Origin: a virus
Virus record (IMG/VR): IMGVR_UViG_3300035698_009465
Location: 1 to 21,308 of that record
Length of the DNA stretch: 21,308 nt
Strand: one strand, 5' to 3'
The position numbers were made by a program, and so were the translations under genes. Below, piece after piece: positions 13,417-21,139 of the stretch (its first letter is position 1; each line of letters opens with the position of its first letter). The notes beneath the pieces are model-generated. The model did no database searches. It was not told the DNA's origin and worked only from the letters and a program-made list of their open reading frames with translations.

Positions 13417-14670
13417 ATGGCTGGAACAGGATTCGAAGTACAAGTCCCAATTACTATTAAAGGTGGTCGAGAGGGTGAAAAGGTCGGTAAACAGATCGGA
13501 GAAAAGATAGCCGCACAGATAACAAAATCTTTCCGTTCAATTGGAGTTGGTGGTAAAACACAAGCAACAAGATCAGGAGGAGGAAGCGGAGGAAGTGTTG
13601 GAGGTCTTGGAGGAATATCGAAAGGGCTTGGAAAAGTAGCAACCAAGCTAGGAATTATAGGAATAATTGCAGGAGCTGCACTAGGATTGATGAGGAAATC
13701 AAGTCCTTATTTAAGGGGAATTTTATCTATTTTTGGGAGAGCATTTATGATTTTTTTTAGGCCATTTGGAGACTTTTTGGCAACATTATTAAGACCATTG
13801 GCGATCGTACTTATGAAGGCAGCGGTGGCGTGGCTCAAGTGGACAAGAAAATCCAAAATCGGAAAAGCAGTAGTTGCAGGAGCAATGGGGGCTGGAGGAG
13901 GTGCATTGGCAGGCGCAGCGATCGGGGCATTAGGAGGACTAATCGGAGCAGCAGCCGGAGCATTGATTGGATTAGTTATTGCGTTATTATTTCAAGTACC
14001 TTGGAAGAAAGTAGGGATGGCGATTGCAGACTTTGGAAAGTGGGTGTTAGATACGATCGTTGGATTTGGAGCATGGGTGTGGGACAAAGTAACTTCAATA
14101 TGGAATTGGACATACGACTTGCCGGCATGGATGTGGGAACAAGTAAAAGGAATATGGAGTTGGGCGTGGAGCTTCCCAACATGGTTATGGAATCAAATTG
14201 TTAAAATTTGGAAGTGGCAATGGAGCTTCCCAACATGGATGTGGAATCAGCTCGTGAAGATTTGGTCTTGGGGATGGAATTTTGGAAAATGGTTATGGGA
14301 TAAAATAACAGGAGCATTCAGTAACATTGGTGGTTGGATGGGTGGAATTGGAAACTTTTTATATGGAAGAATTACAAAAAGCATAACTAAAGCATTTAGT
14401 GGATTTAAATTCGCATGGAGTTGGGCGTGGAAGAATCTCGGAGGAGGACAAGTAGGAATTAAGAACGTGCCCCAAGATGGGATGTATAAATTACATCGAG
14501 GAGAAGAAGTAGTTCCAAGAACAAAAGTTGGAAAAGGTGGAGGGCCAGTCACAATAAGCCCAGTATTCAACATCACCGGAGGAGTTCAGAGCAATATGGA
14601 CATGGATGCACTAGCAAGAAGAGCAAGCAGAATCACCCAAATGGAATTAAAGAGTCGGGGGATTATCTAA
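13417..14670 (+). CDS. Tape measure protein with five 18-residue Trp repeats
   Basis: A 417-residue protein. Residues 1-45 are polar and helical; about 50-75 are Gly/Ser-rich. About 76-140 are strongly hydrophobic helices (KLGIIGIIAGAALGLM, FLATLLRPLAIVLMKAAVAW), and about 150-191 form a glycine-zipper-like stretch (GAAIGALGGLIGAAAGALI). Residues 217-306 are five tandem 18-residue units of the form FP.W.WNQ..KIW.W.WS. The C-terminus (about 362-417: DGMYKLHRGEEVVP, PVTISPVFNITGG, then a charged helix DALARRASRITQ) is the typical tape-measure ending. By the family rule of about 1.5 Å per residue the tail would be roughly 60 nm. It follows the G-T frameshift pair, as expected. Confidence 0.85.
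   Translation: MAGTGFEVQVPITIKGGREGEKVGKQIGEKIAAQITKSFRSIGVGGKTQATRSGGGSGGSVGGLGGISKGLGKVATKLGIIGIIAGAALGLMRKSSPYLRGILSIFGRAFMIFFRPFGDFLATLLRPLAIVLMKAAVAWLKWTRKSKIGKAVVAGAMGAGGGALAGAAIGALGGLIGAAAGALIGLVIALLFQVPWKKVGMAIADFGKWVLDTIVGFGAWVWDKVTSIWNWTYDLPAWMWEQVKGIWSWAWSFPTWLWNQIVKIWKWQWSFPTWMWNQLVKIWSWGWNFGKWLWDKITGAFSNIGGWMGGIGNFLYGRITKSITKAFSGFKFAWSWAWKNLGGGQVGIKNVPQDGMYKLHRGEEVVPRTKVGKGGGPVTISPVFNITGGVQSNMDMDALARRASRITQMELKSRGII
14065..14334 (+). repeat. Five tandem 54-base units encoding 18-residue Trp repeats
   Basis: Units begin at residues 217, 235, 253, 271 and 289 of the tape measure. Most keep aromatic residues at positions 1, 4, 6, 13 and 15, with Gly or Pro at position 2. Units 3 and 4 differ at only a few residues. 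Eighteen residues equal five alpha-helical turns, so the Trp would line one face. Confidence 0.8.
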
Positions 14671-14819
14671 TGGATGCACAAGAAATTCAGAAATTCAACT
14701 CCATGCAGAATGACATAACAATGCTCAAGCTCAAAGTGAATGAAATTATTAAATTATTGAAGGAGGTTAAAAATGGCCAACACAACAATCGGCGGGATAA
14801 TCCTACACAACGGCACTGA
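14670..14819 (+). CDS. Small coiled-coil protein, 49 residues, overlapping its neighbours
   Basis: ATG at 14670 shares its A with the tape measure TAA, the same TAATG overlap used at 4075, 9848 and 11840. Residues about 4-34 (QKFNSMQNDITMLKLKVNEI and IKLLKEV) form a clear heptad helix. From codon 35 on, the frame overlaps the start of the next gene by 47 bases and encodes an Asn/Arg/Gln-rich tail (GQHNNRRDNPTQRH) that is probably a by-product of the overlap. Its codons also carry the AGGAGGT site of the next gene. Without it there would be an unexplained 102-base gap. Function unknown; a small trimeric tail-tip or chaperone peptide is possible. Confidence 0.5.
   Translation: MDAQEIQKFNSMQNDITMLKLKVNEIIKLLKEVKNGQHNNRRDNPTQRH
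14761..14767 (+). promoter_or_regulatory. Strong SD site for the gene at 14773
   Basis: AGGAGGT five bases before ATG 14773, followed by TTAAAAATGG. It selects this start even though the upstream small frame is still open at that point. Confidence 0.65.
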
Positions 14820-15177
14820 TAGAGTTATCACAGAAAACAATTCAAGAAAAGAATCAGTTTTGACAGTGCTACCTTTATATTTATCAGATGCAGCAGAAAC
14901 AGATGTCTTTGATTTTGGTGGAGTTACAAAATTAATTAATTTTACTGGGAATTTTAGGGGAGCAAATACTGCGGCAGTGAAAACTTTTATTGATTCTATC
15001 CAAGCATTGATTCAAGGACACCAAGATACTGATGCAGGATATCCATTGACATTAGTAGATGATATCAGAGGAACAATCAAAGTAAAAATATTTGATTTTG
15101 ATTCAACATACACAGAAGGAGATCCAACTAGATGCACATGGACTTTGAAATTAGTTCAATCTAGTACAAATGCATAA
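14773..15177 (+). CDS. Tail tip/baseplate protein, tube-like fold
   Basis: A 134-residue beta-rich protein placed directly after the tape measure, where distal tail (Dit) or tube-initiator proteins are encoded. Visible pattern: TIGGIILHNGTDRVITENN, then VLTVLPLYLSDAAETDVFDF ahead of GGVTKLINFTGNF, a helix ANTAAVKTFIDSIQALIQGH, then TIKVKIFDFDSTYTEGDP and a last strand CTWTLKLVQS. The 'FDFGG..K.I.F.G' strand pair followed by one helix and two strands is what tail-tube-fold tip proteins look like. No residue-level family signature is certain. Its TAA overlaps the ATG of the next gene. Confidence 0.55.
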   Translation: MANTTIGGIILHNGTDRVITENNSRKESVLTVLPLYLSDAAETDVFDFGGVTKLINFTGNFRGANTAAVKTFIDSIQALIQGHQDTDAGYPLTLVDDIRGTIKVKIFDFDSTYTEGDPTRCTWTLKLVQSSTNA

Positions 15178-18100
15178 TGGGAAACAAAAGAATTTATTTG
15201 AACCGAGTAAATAGTAAGTACGCAATTATAGCAGGTGGAGCAATAACAACAATCACAGCTTTATTTTTTGTTTTGATGGCGGTAGGATTTACAATCACAG
15301 GAAGTGATGATGTTTGTATGGGAACTCCAGAGGATCCTTGTGTGTCTTATGGGAAGATTTGTAACTTAGGGCCTGACAATTATGACATTTATAATCCGGA
15401 TAGTTTTAAAATGGATTTCTCACCGACGATAAAAGACTATTGGATTTTTTTTAAAGATGGAAGATTTAAGAAAGAATTTTTATATGCACAAGGAATTAAT
15501 GCAAGCACAAAAGGATGGAGATATGAGAACTTCACAAACGCAACCAAGCCGAGAAAGGATCGGATTTATGTTCACAGATTTGCGAGATACGATTGTCAAG
15601 ATTATATGTTAGTAGGATTAAAAGAGAACCCGGAAGATTTTATTAAATGGGGAGTTGGAGTAGGCGGCGAATATTTAGATCCATTTTGGTATGGGCTGAA
15701 CACCTCAGCAGAAACAAGTATCTCAACATCAATGAATGTAGAGCTAGGACACTCTTTGAATATTTCAACTAATTTGACAGGCGCGGCAACAGTTTGTGTG
15801 AATATTGACCATCCAGATTATGGTGACAATTATACGTGCGGAACTCCAACAGCAAACTTTAATTTTAATATTTCTTATTTTAGAAAAAACACTTTTAATG
15901 ATTCAACAACAGAGAAAAATTATACTTTTGTAGGAACAACATTGGTAGTAGGAGATGAATTTGAAAGCTGGGAAGCAGGACATGAACCAATATATACTTA
16001 TGATGGGAATTATTTCACTTATGCAGAACCAAGTTCTGGACTTGGACAAGGAGGTATTTTTTATAATTATACTATCCCAGGTAATGTAAACACTAGCGAT
16101 ATTCAATGGGCGATAAAGGATGGAAATGCTTCGGAGAATATTGATATCCCATCAGAATGCGTAGATCCTTATGGAGACGGGAAACTAGTAATGTATGCTT
16201 ATATGTATTTGTGGGGATTTCCAGCGGGAAATTGGATAGAATATAGATGTCTTAATTCAACATTTGATTATCAAGTTATACTACATCATGAGATTGACAG
16301 TGGGGATGCATATAGAATTTATGAGGTAGACATGGAATGGGATGTAGATCCAGAATATGATTCCCTTTCAGATGAGTTCGGATTCCAAGTGAATGCGCTG
16401 GATAGAGTGGACAATATCTCGGTTAATTTATCAGGAGTAGATGCAACAAATATCAGATTAAAAATTAATGGAACTTTGAGCAATACGATCCCTTTATTTG
16501 TTGATGGCACACAAATCTTGCAGAATATCACAGGAGATGCAGGTGTAACATTAACCTCGATTTATTATCCATTTGAGTGTACTTCAACAGATTGGTATGC
16601 ATTTAATCCAGGAGCATGGAATTGTGATAGAGACGAAACAACACAATCATTCGCAACAGCAAATGAAAACACGACAATGGTATTCGAGAAAACAACTGGA
16701 GGAACAAGAACTGATTTAATGGCTGTTGGGGCTGGGGCTCCAATGGATTATTATTGCATGACAGCAAGCGGAACAGAAGAATCTCTTGGAAGTGGAAGTG
16801 CAGGAGTTACTCTAGCAATCCCAATCCCAGACTCCTGTAATAATGCAAGCGTGAGCAATATAACAATTAGAGCACATGCACATTCAGGAGATGGAGCATA
16901 TGAGAATTATTTGAGATTAACATCAGATGGTTCGAATAGCACTTTTTTAATGGATGGAGTAACAACATCAACTGCAACATTGAGGCTCCCACCATTAGCA
17001 ACAATATCAACAGCAATTTTTAATGTGACTGGAACAATCTCACAACCATTCGTAGAAGTGACAACCACAACAACAGATAATTATGGTTATGTAATTTCAT
17101 CAGCAAACGAACTGAGTCAATCATTTATACCTGAAACAGAAAATTTGACTGGAGTATGGTTGCACATTACAGACAATGGAGCAAACCAAGCAGACTTCAC
17201 AATCCAAATAGGAACAACAAGAGGTGGAAGCGAGAAATCATCAGATACGGTTAATTTTAGAGATGCAGGATCAGGATCATGGGTTTATTATGATATTACA
17301 GACAGCGCACTAACTCCAGGAACAACTCACTATGTCTCACTTTCCTCTGCAGGAACCTCAAGCTTTTGGGATATTAACAACTTGAATCCATACGCAAACG
17401 GAGAAGCGTGGGCCGGAGCAACGAACTTCACAGCATGGGATTTCATGGTTAAGACAGTAATGGTGGATTTAACAACAGATCCAAAGATAACGATCGGAGA
17501 ATTAGATTCAGATTATGAGTGGAATGCAACAGGAAATTATACAGGGAATACTCAAAGTGTGGACTTGGCAGCAAACATCACAGAATACTTGACAGATTGC
17601 TCTCCAGAGTCAGATGGTTATTGTTTAGTGCCTTATTATTTATTAAGCGGAACACCAGGAAGCCTGAGAGTGCATGCAATAAACATAAGTTATTCTTATG
17701 ATCCAAACCCAGTGATATTGGACAGTACAATCCTAGCAGCTTATTTGAGTAGTTTCACAAGCGGAACAGTTAATATCCCAATTGATTTAATTGTAGGATC
17801 ATCAGGAAACGTGACTGTGAATGATGTCCGGATAGATTATGCAGGAGGAAATGACACAATTGATATATTCACCTTTGAGCAGGGAGATACAACAAACAAT
17901 GAAACATTAAGTATAATTGGTTATTTTTCAAAGTATTTGATAACAAGGCCATTCACCTGGACAGACAAATTATTCTTTTTGCCAAAAACAAGCAGTTCGA
18001 AGAATGTGACAGCGTATGGGCAAACAACAATTAAGCCAAGTTATAACTTCACAACACAGAATTATGGTGGAAAAGATATGGATATTTTAATGAAAGTTAA

Positions 18101-18326
18101 TGAGAGTTTTAGTTGCATGAACCTCACGTGGAGTGCAACAAGCACAAAAGGGACCAATCAATTAAATACGACATGGCAAGAAGTAGGATCCAATCTCGCG
18201 CAGAGTGCAAATAAGAATATCTGGCTATGGGCAGACTTAGATTCATGTGATCCGGATGTTAAGAGGATTTTAAATCCGACATTATTCATAGATTCAAGAT
18301 GTGTCGATTGTGTGGGGTTCTTCTGA
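15177..18326 (+). CDS. Giant membrane-anchored, sequon-rich tail-region protein
   Basis: A 1049-residue protein with a strong N-terminal transmembrane segment at about 15-41 (YAIIAGGAITTITALFFVLM...). A Cys-containing segment (DDVCMGTPEDPCVSYGKICN) follows, then a compact-looking domain up to about residue 180 (SPTIKDYWIFFKDGRFKKEF, RFARYDCQDYMLVGLKENPE). About 800 residues of Thr/Ser/Asn-rich beta domains come next, ending in CMNLTWSATST, NKNIWLWADLDSCDP and CVDCVGFF. I count about 37 N-X-S/T sequons by eye. The gene lies between the tail tip and hub genes and overlaps both neighbours by one base, where receptor-binding proteins usually are. A virion fibre explains the position; a protein displayed on the host membrane explains the anchor, sequons and Cys. 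No enzymatic motif seen. Confidence 0.6.
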   Translation: MGNKRIYLNRVNSKYAIIAGGAITTITALFFVLMAVGFTITGSDDVCMGTPEDPCVSYGKICNLGPDNYDIYNPDSFKMDFSPTIKDYWIFFKDGRFKKEFLYAQGINASTKGWRYENFTNATKPRKDRIYVHRFARYDCQDYMLVGLKENPEDFIKWGVGVGGEYLDPFWYGLNTSAETSISTSMNVELGHSLNISTNLTGAATVCVNIDHPDYGDNYTCGTPTANFNFNISYFRKNTFNDSTTEKNYTFVGTTLVVGDEFESWEAGHEPIYTYDGNYFTYAEPSSGLGQGGIFYNYTIPGNVNTSDIQWAIKDGNASENIDIPSECVDPYGDGKLVMYAYMYLWGFPAGNWIEYRCLNSTFDYQVILHHEIDSGDAYRIYEVDMEWDVDPEYDSLSDEFGFQVNALDRVDNISVNLSGVDATNIRLKINGTLSNTIPLFVDGTQILQNITGDAGVTLTSIYYPFECTSTDWYAFNPGAWNCDRDETTQSFATANENTTMVFEKTTGGTRTDLMAVGAGAPMDYYCMTASGTEESLGSGSAGVTLAIPIPDSCNNASVSNITIRAHAHSGDGAYENYLRLTSDGSNSTFLMDGVTTSTATLRLPPLATISTAIFNVTGTISQPFVEVTTTTTDNYGYVISSANELSQSFIPETENLTGVWLHITDNGANQADFTIQIGTTRGGSEKSSDTVNFRDAGSGSWVYYDITDSALTPGTTHYVSLSSAGTSSFWDINNLNPYANGEAWAGATNFTAWDFMVKTVMVDLTTDPKITIGELDSDYEWNATGNYTGNTQSVDLAANITEYLTDCSPESDGYCLVPYYLLSGTPGSLRVHAINISYSYDPNPVILDSTILAAYLSSFTSGTVNIPIDLIVGSSGNVTVNDVRIDYAGGNDTIDIFTFEQGDTTNNETLSIIGYFSKYLITRPFTWTDKLFFLPKTSSSKNVTAYGQTTIKPSYNFTTQNYGGKDMDILMKVNESFSCMNLTWSATSTKGTNQLNTTWQEVGSNLAQSANKNIWLWADLDSCDPDVKRILNPTLFIDSRCVDCVGFF

Positions 18327-19789
18327 TGAGAGAAACAAGTGAGATATTTATCCCAATCCCAAAAGCGAGAAATACGAAGATTAAGATTGAAGTGGCAGGA
18401 GACGATTTGACAAAAAGAGTCACAGATAGTGTATGGATTAAGCCAGGAACATCAGGAATTGGAACTTTTAATATGGTTTTGAGCAATGCATTCGGGCAAT
18501 TAACAGGAACTTATTCAGCAGGAGATACAGTCAAACTTTATGCAGACAACACAGATGCGACAACTTTGCAGTTTTTTGGGATCATTGATTATACAAAAGA
18601 GAACATTAGCTCAGAGGGGCAATATTTAGAGATTGAAGGCAGACATAGGGCCTACTTATTAACAGAATATCTAGTGTGTTATTCAGCAGAAAGCACAGAA
18701 CCAAGTGTCATATTGAAAGCGATCATAGATGCCCTCCCAGCGTCTTATGGAATCACCTATGCAAATGTAGCCGCCTCAAGCAAAACAATGGACGTAGAGT
18801 GGGTGTATAAGCCATTCTGGGACTGTGTGGTGGAACTCTGCAACTATGCAGGGTTTGATGCGTATGTAGATGATGATTTGGATTTTCATTATTTTGAAGA
18901 AAACTCGATCCTTAATGAGAATGAAGCAATAACTGAGGGAGATAATTTTATTAAAACAATGGATTGGGGAACGGACAATTATTATGAGAAAACAAGAGTC
19001 ACAGCGATCGGTTCAGATGCGGGAAATTTTCCAATAGTTTACACAGCGATAAGTCCGAATGAAGGAACTGATATCAAAGAAGTAATGATAAAAGATAGCT
19101 CAGCAAACACAGAGGCAAAAGTGCAAAACATCGCAGAGGCCAGACTTTCAGAATTAACAAATAGGAATCCACAAGCAAGAATCAAGTCGTATGGATTGGA
19201 AACATTAGAACCAGGAGAAAATCTGTGGATCATAATCCCTAGACAGAAAATCACAGGCCAATATAAAGCAATTGAGATTAAACATAAGTTTGGAACTGAG
19301 ATTGGGGGATGGAGGACTGAGATAGGAGTGGAAGAAGAAGAATCAGGAATGGCAAAAACAATCCAGAGAGTTTCACAAAAGAACGATCTGAATATTCAGG
19401 CAGAAAATATCAATAAGCTTAATTTTTCTTTTAATGTGAATTTTAATGATGAGACAAAAACTGGGAGTCACACATCAACAAAGATAGATAAAGGAAAAGT
19501 GGTTTTAATAGATGATGATGCATCAACAGGAAGTTGGATCAGTATAGGCAAAACTGCAAGTGCAAACGTGACATCAGTAGAGATGAGGGTTGCCGGTTCA
19601 AACATTACAGAATCAAAGTTTTATTTTTCATTGAATGATGGAGTGAGTTGGGAAGAAGCCACATCATTGAACACTTTGATAACTCCATCAGGAGTAGGAA
19701 AGAATTTAAAAATCAAAGTTGAATTAAATAGGGCGAGTGGGAGTACATTAAATCCAGAGGTTGACAGCTTGGTTTTATTGTACACATAA
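18326..19789 (+). CDS. Tail hub protein (gp27/gpD/Tal-like) with C-terminal beta sandwich
   Basis: A 487-residue protein. The first 330 residues follow the baseplate-hub layout. SGIGTFNMVLSNAFGQ with a GDTVKLYADN strand is the first barrel. QFFGIIDYTKENISSEGQYL precedes ILKAIIDALP. VEWVYKPFWDCVVELCNYAG with DAYVDDDLDFHYFEEN is the typical hub middle. RLSELTNRNPQARI and LEPGENLWIII form a second barrel. Residues about 345-487 (KGKVVLIDDDASTGSWISIG, KFYFSLNDGVSWEEATS, DSLVLLYT) make a jelly-roll-like module often seen on baseplate proteins for glycan contact. ATG 18326 overlaps the upstream TGA (TGATG), which I prefer to the earlier in-frame ATG at 18299. No peptidase domain is seen. Confidence 0.75.
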   Translation: MRETSEIFIPIPKARNTKIKIEVAGDDLTKRVTDSVWIKPGTSGIGTFNMVLSNAFGQLTGTYSAGDTVKLYADNTDATTLQFFGIIDYTKENISSEGQYLEIEGRHRAYLLTEYLVCYSAESTEPSVILKAIIDALPASYGITYANVAASSKTMDVEWVYKPFWDCVVELCNYAGFDAYVDDDLDFHYFEENSILNENEAITEGDNFIKTMDWGTDNYYEKTRVTAIGSDAGNFPIVYTAISPNEGTDIKEVMIKDSSANTEAKVQNIAEARLSELTNRNPQARIKSYGLETLEPGENLWIIIPRQKITGQYKAIEIKHKFGTEIGGWRTEIGVEEEESGMAKTIQRVSQKNDLNIQAENINKLNFSFNVNFNDETKTGSHTSTKIDKGKVVLIDDDASTGSWISIGKTASANVTSVEMRVAGSNITESKFYFSLNDGVSWEEATSLNTLITPSGVGKNLKIKVELNRASGSTLNPEVDSLVLLYT

Positions 19790-19812
19790 TTAAATCCAAA
19801 TGGAGGTAAAAC

Positions 19813-20034
19813 ATGGCAAAAGCAAAAATCATAACAAACGGAAAACTTGATGTAGTTGGAATGAAGAAGATTGGAAAATCTCTTTTATTGACACTTGGAG
19901 CAGCACTTCTTGGTTGGATTGGAAACACAGCAGGAGTGATAGATTATGGCTCAGCAGAAACAGTGATTGCAACAATCCTTCCATTTATAGTGAATGCAGG
20001 ATATAAGTGGTTAGGAAAATACGAATCAAAGTAA
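19813..20034 (+). CDS. Holin-like small membrane protein
   Basis: A 73-residue protein with two hydrophobic segments: about 21-42 (KSLLLTLGAALLGWIGNTAG) and about 49-65 (ETVIATILPFIVNAGYKWLG), joined by a short acidic turn (VIDYG) and ending in a Lys-rich tail. Size, two-segment topology and position after the tail hub gene fit a class II-type holin. GGAGGT at 19802-19807 sets the start. No lysis enzyme lies nearby, and DPANN-type hosts lack peptidoglycan, so the membrane protein may act alone or in another way. It could also be a membrane-associated assembly protein. Confidence 0.6.
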   Translation: MAKAKIITNGKLDVVGMKKIGKSLLLTLGAALLGWIGNTAGVIDYGSAETVIATILPFIVNAGYKWLGKYESK

Positions 20035-20053
20035 ATCAATTAGGGATAATCTT

Positions 20054-20254
20054 ATGAGAAGAAAGAAAAATGGCAATTTGGAAAAGAGACTCAAAGGCAG
20101 TAAGCAAGTTGTCAATTTTAAGCCATTAAAAGATGATGGCGGAAGATATATTCCTTATTGTGATTTTGGATATCACCAGGGGATCGTAAAGAGGCCAAAG
20201 ATATGCGAAGAAAGAAGTTGTACACATTATTATAAATTTTATTTAAGGAGATGA
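20054..20254 (+). CDS. Small Cys/His protein, possible zinc knuckle
   Basis: A 66-residue basic protein. Cys36, His41, Cys51, Cys56 and His58 give C-x4-H-x9-C-x4-C-x-H, suited to bind one zinc ion, after a Lys/Arg-rich 30-residue N-terminus. The CEERSCTHYYKFY ending recalls short CxxxxCxHY phage proteins of unknown function. It has only a weak AGGGA (20042-20046) before its ATG and its TGA stop lies inside the 5' arm of the inverted repeat at 20251. It may be the last gene of the late operon. A regulatory DNA- or RNA-binding role is a guess. Confidence 0.5.
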   Translation: MRRKKNGNLEKRLKGSKQVVNFKPLKDDGGRYIPYCDFGYHQGIVKRPKICEERSCTHYYKFYLRR

Positions 20255-20309
20255 GAGTTGGGCCGGAGAACCGGATCGTGAAATCATATTGGAATCCGGC
20301 CACACTCAT
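20251..20309. repeat. Imperfect inverted repeat with alternative stems
   Basis: GGCCGGA (20261-20267) pairs with TCCGGCC (20295-20301), extended outward by GT/AC and by ATGAG (20251-20255) with CTCAT (20305-20309). A second arm CCGGAT (20271-20276) can pair with ATCCGG (20294-20299), so two 5' arms compete for one 3' arm. It begins at the stop of the last late gene. It could protect or end the late mRNA, act as an RNA switch, or be a protein-binding site. Confidence 0.55.
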
Positions 20310-20509
20310 CAGTTAGCAGTTATTATAAGCACATAATTGTCACTTAAAAGTATTGTTGTTTAGTCAAAATCATCTTAAAAGTGGTGTTCTGTATATCTGT
20401 TTAGAAATACCCTATATGACTAGGAATGATAACAGTCTAATTTTATGACAACAACAAATTTTATAAAGGATTATTTACTTATAATTGGAATTAAATATGG
20501 AGGTTACAA
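20310..20509 (+). promoter_or_regulatory. Non-coding AT-rich region with direct repeat, TATA-like box and SD
   Basis: No open frame of note. CTTAAAAGT occurs at 20343-20351 and 20374-20382, spaced 31 bases, about three helical turns, as for a dimeric regulator. TTTATAAA (20460-20467) fits an archaeal TATA box, with transcription expected to start near 20490. GGAGGT (20499-20504) lies five bases before ATG 20510. The whole looks like a separately controlled promoter for the gene at 20510. Confidence 0.5.
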
Positions 20510-21124
20510 ATGGAAAATAAAGGACTGTTAATCACCCTCGCTGTTTTATTGGCAGCATTGAGCATCGTCTCGATGATAATGATAAACGCGAACCAGGTCG
20601 ATGAGCAAGCATTATCGGACAAAGTAACCGCCCAAGTTCTCGGACAAATGAATGTACCAACAGCAGCAGAAATAGCCGCTGAGGTAGTTATTCCAGAAGT
20701 AGTTATTCCAGCGTTCCCTGATGCACCAGTTGCAAAGGATCTGAATAATGATAGAATTGACGACTTATGGGAAGATATGTACGAGGATGAAATCGATGAA
20801 CTCGAAGCTGAAGCTTACGACGTCGCAGTAGAAGAGCTCGAAGATCGGGATTATAAACTTTTGACTAGATGGTTAGAAGATAGTATAATCGGATTTGATG
20901 AGTTAAGAAATGTTGACATCGAAGATTATGAATACACCATAATCGAGCTAGGCCTAGAAGATGACGATGATAAGGTTGTAGAGATCGTGTTTGATCTTAA
21001 GGTTAAGTATGTGCTTGAGGAAGGCGCTGCTGAGAAACTTAAGAAAAACGTGATTGCAACAGTTGTCGTTGATTTCGATGAAGGCGATTACTCAGATGAA
21101 GATGTTGAATTAGTATTCGCATAA
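20510..21124 (+). CDS. Membrane-anchored acidic protein
   Basis: A 204-residue protein with an N-terminal transmembrane segment at about 6-26 (LLITLAVLLAALSIVSMIMI). A helical linker follows, then VVIPEVVIPAFPDAP. DLNNDRIDDLWEDMY (77-91) resembles a dockerin/EF-hand Ca-binding loop (D77, N79, D81). The rest is a very acidic domain (DEIDELEAEAYDVAVEELED, then KLLTRWLEDSIIGFDELRN) ending in beta strands (KVVEIVFDLKVKYVLEE). It has its own promoter-like region and more C/G-ending codons than the late genes, so it belongs to another transcription unit or possibly to the host chromosome. No enzyme motif seen; the function is unknown. Confidence 0.65.
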   Translation: MENKGLLITLAVLLAALSIVSMIMINANQVDEQALSDKVTAQVLGQMNVPTAAEIAAEVVIPEVVIPAFPDAPVAKDLNNDRIDDLWEDMYEDEIDELEAEAYDVAVEELEDRDYKLLTRWLEDSIIGFDELRNVDIEDYEYTIIELGLEDDDDKVVEIVFDLKVKYVLEEGAAEKLKKNVIATVVVDFDEGDYSDEDVELVFA

Positions 21125-21139
21125 ATCATCAATTAGAAA

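Noticed and set aside
13830-14204. Plus-strand frame of 124 codons inside the tape measure gene
   Set aside because: Ser/Arg-rich translation of a Gly/Ala/Trp-rich gene in another frame, without SD; it arises from the repeated codons.
18299-18326. Earlier ATG for the tail hub protein
   Set aside because: It would add a Cys-rich nine-residue extension encoded inside the previous gene; ATG 18326 in the TGATG junction matches the coupling style of neighbouring genes.
20255-20310. tRNA or tRNA-like gene
   Set aside because: The 7-bp stem recalls an acceptor stem, but there is no T-loop motif, anticodon arm or CCA-proximal pattern on either strand.
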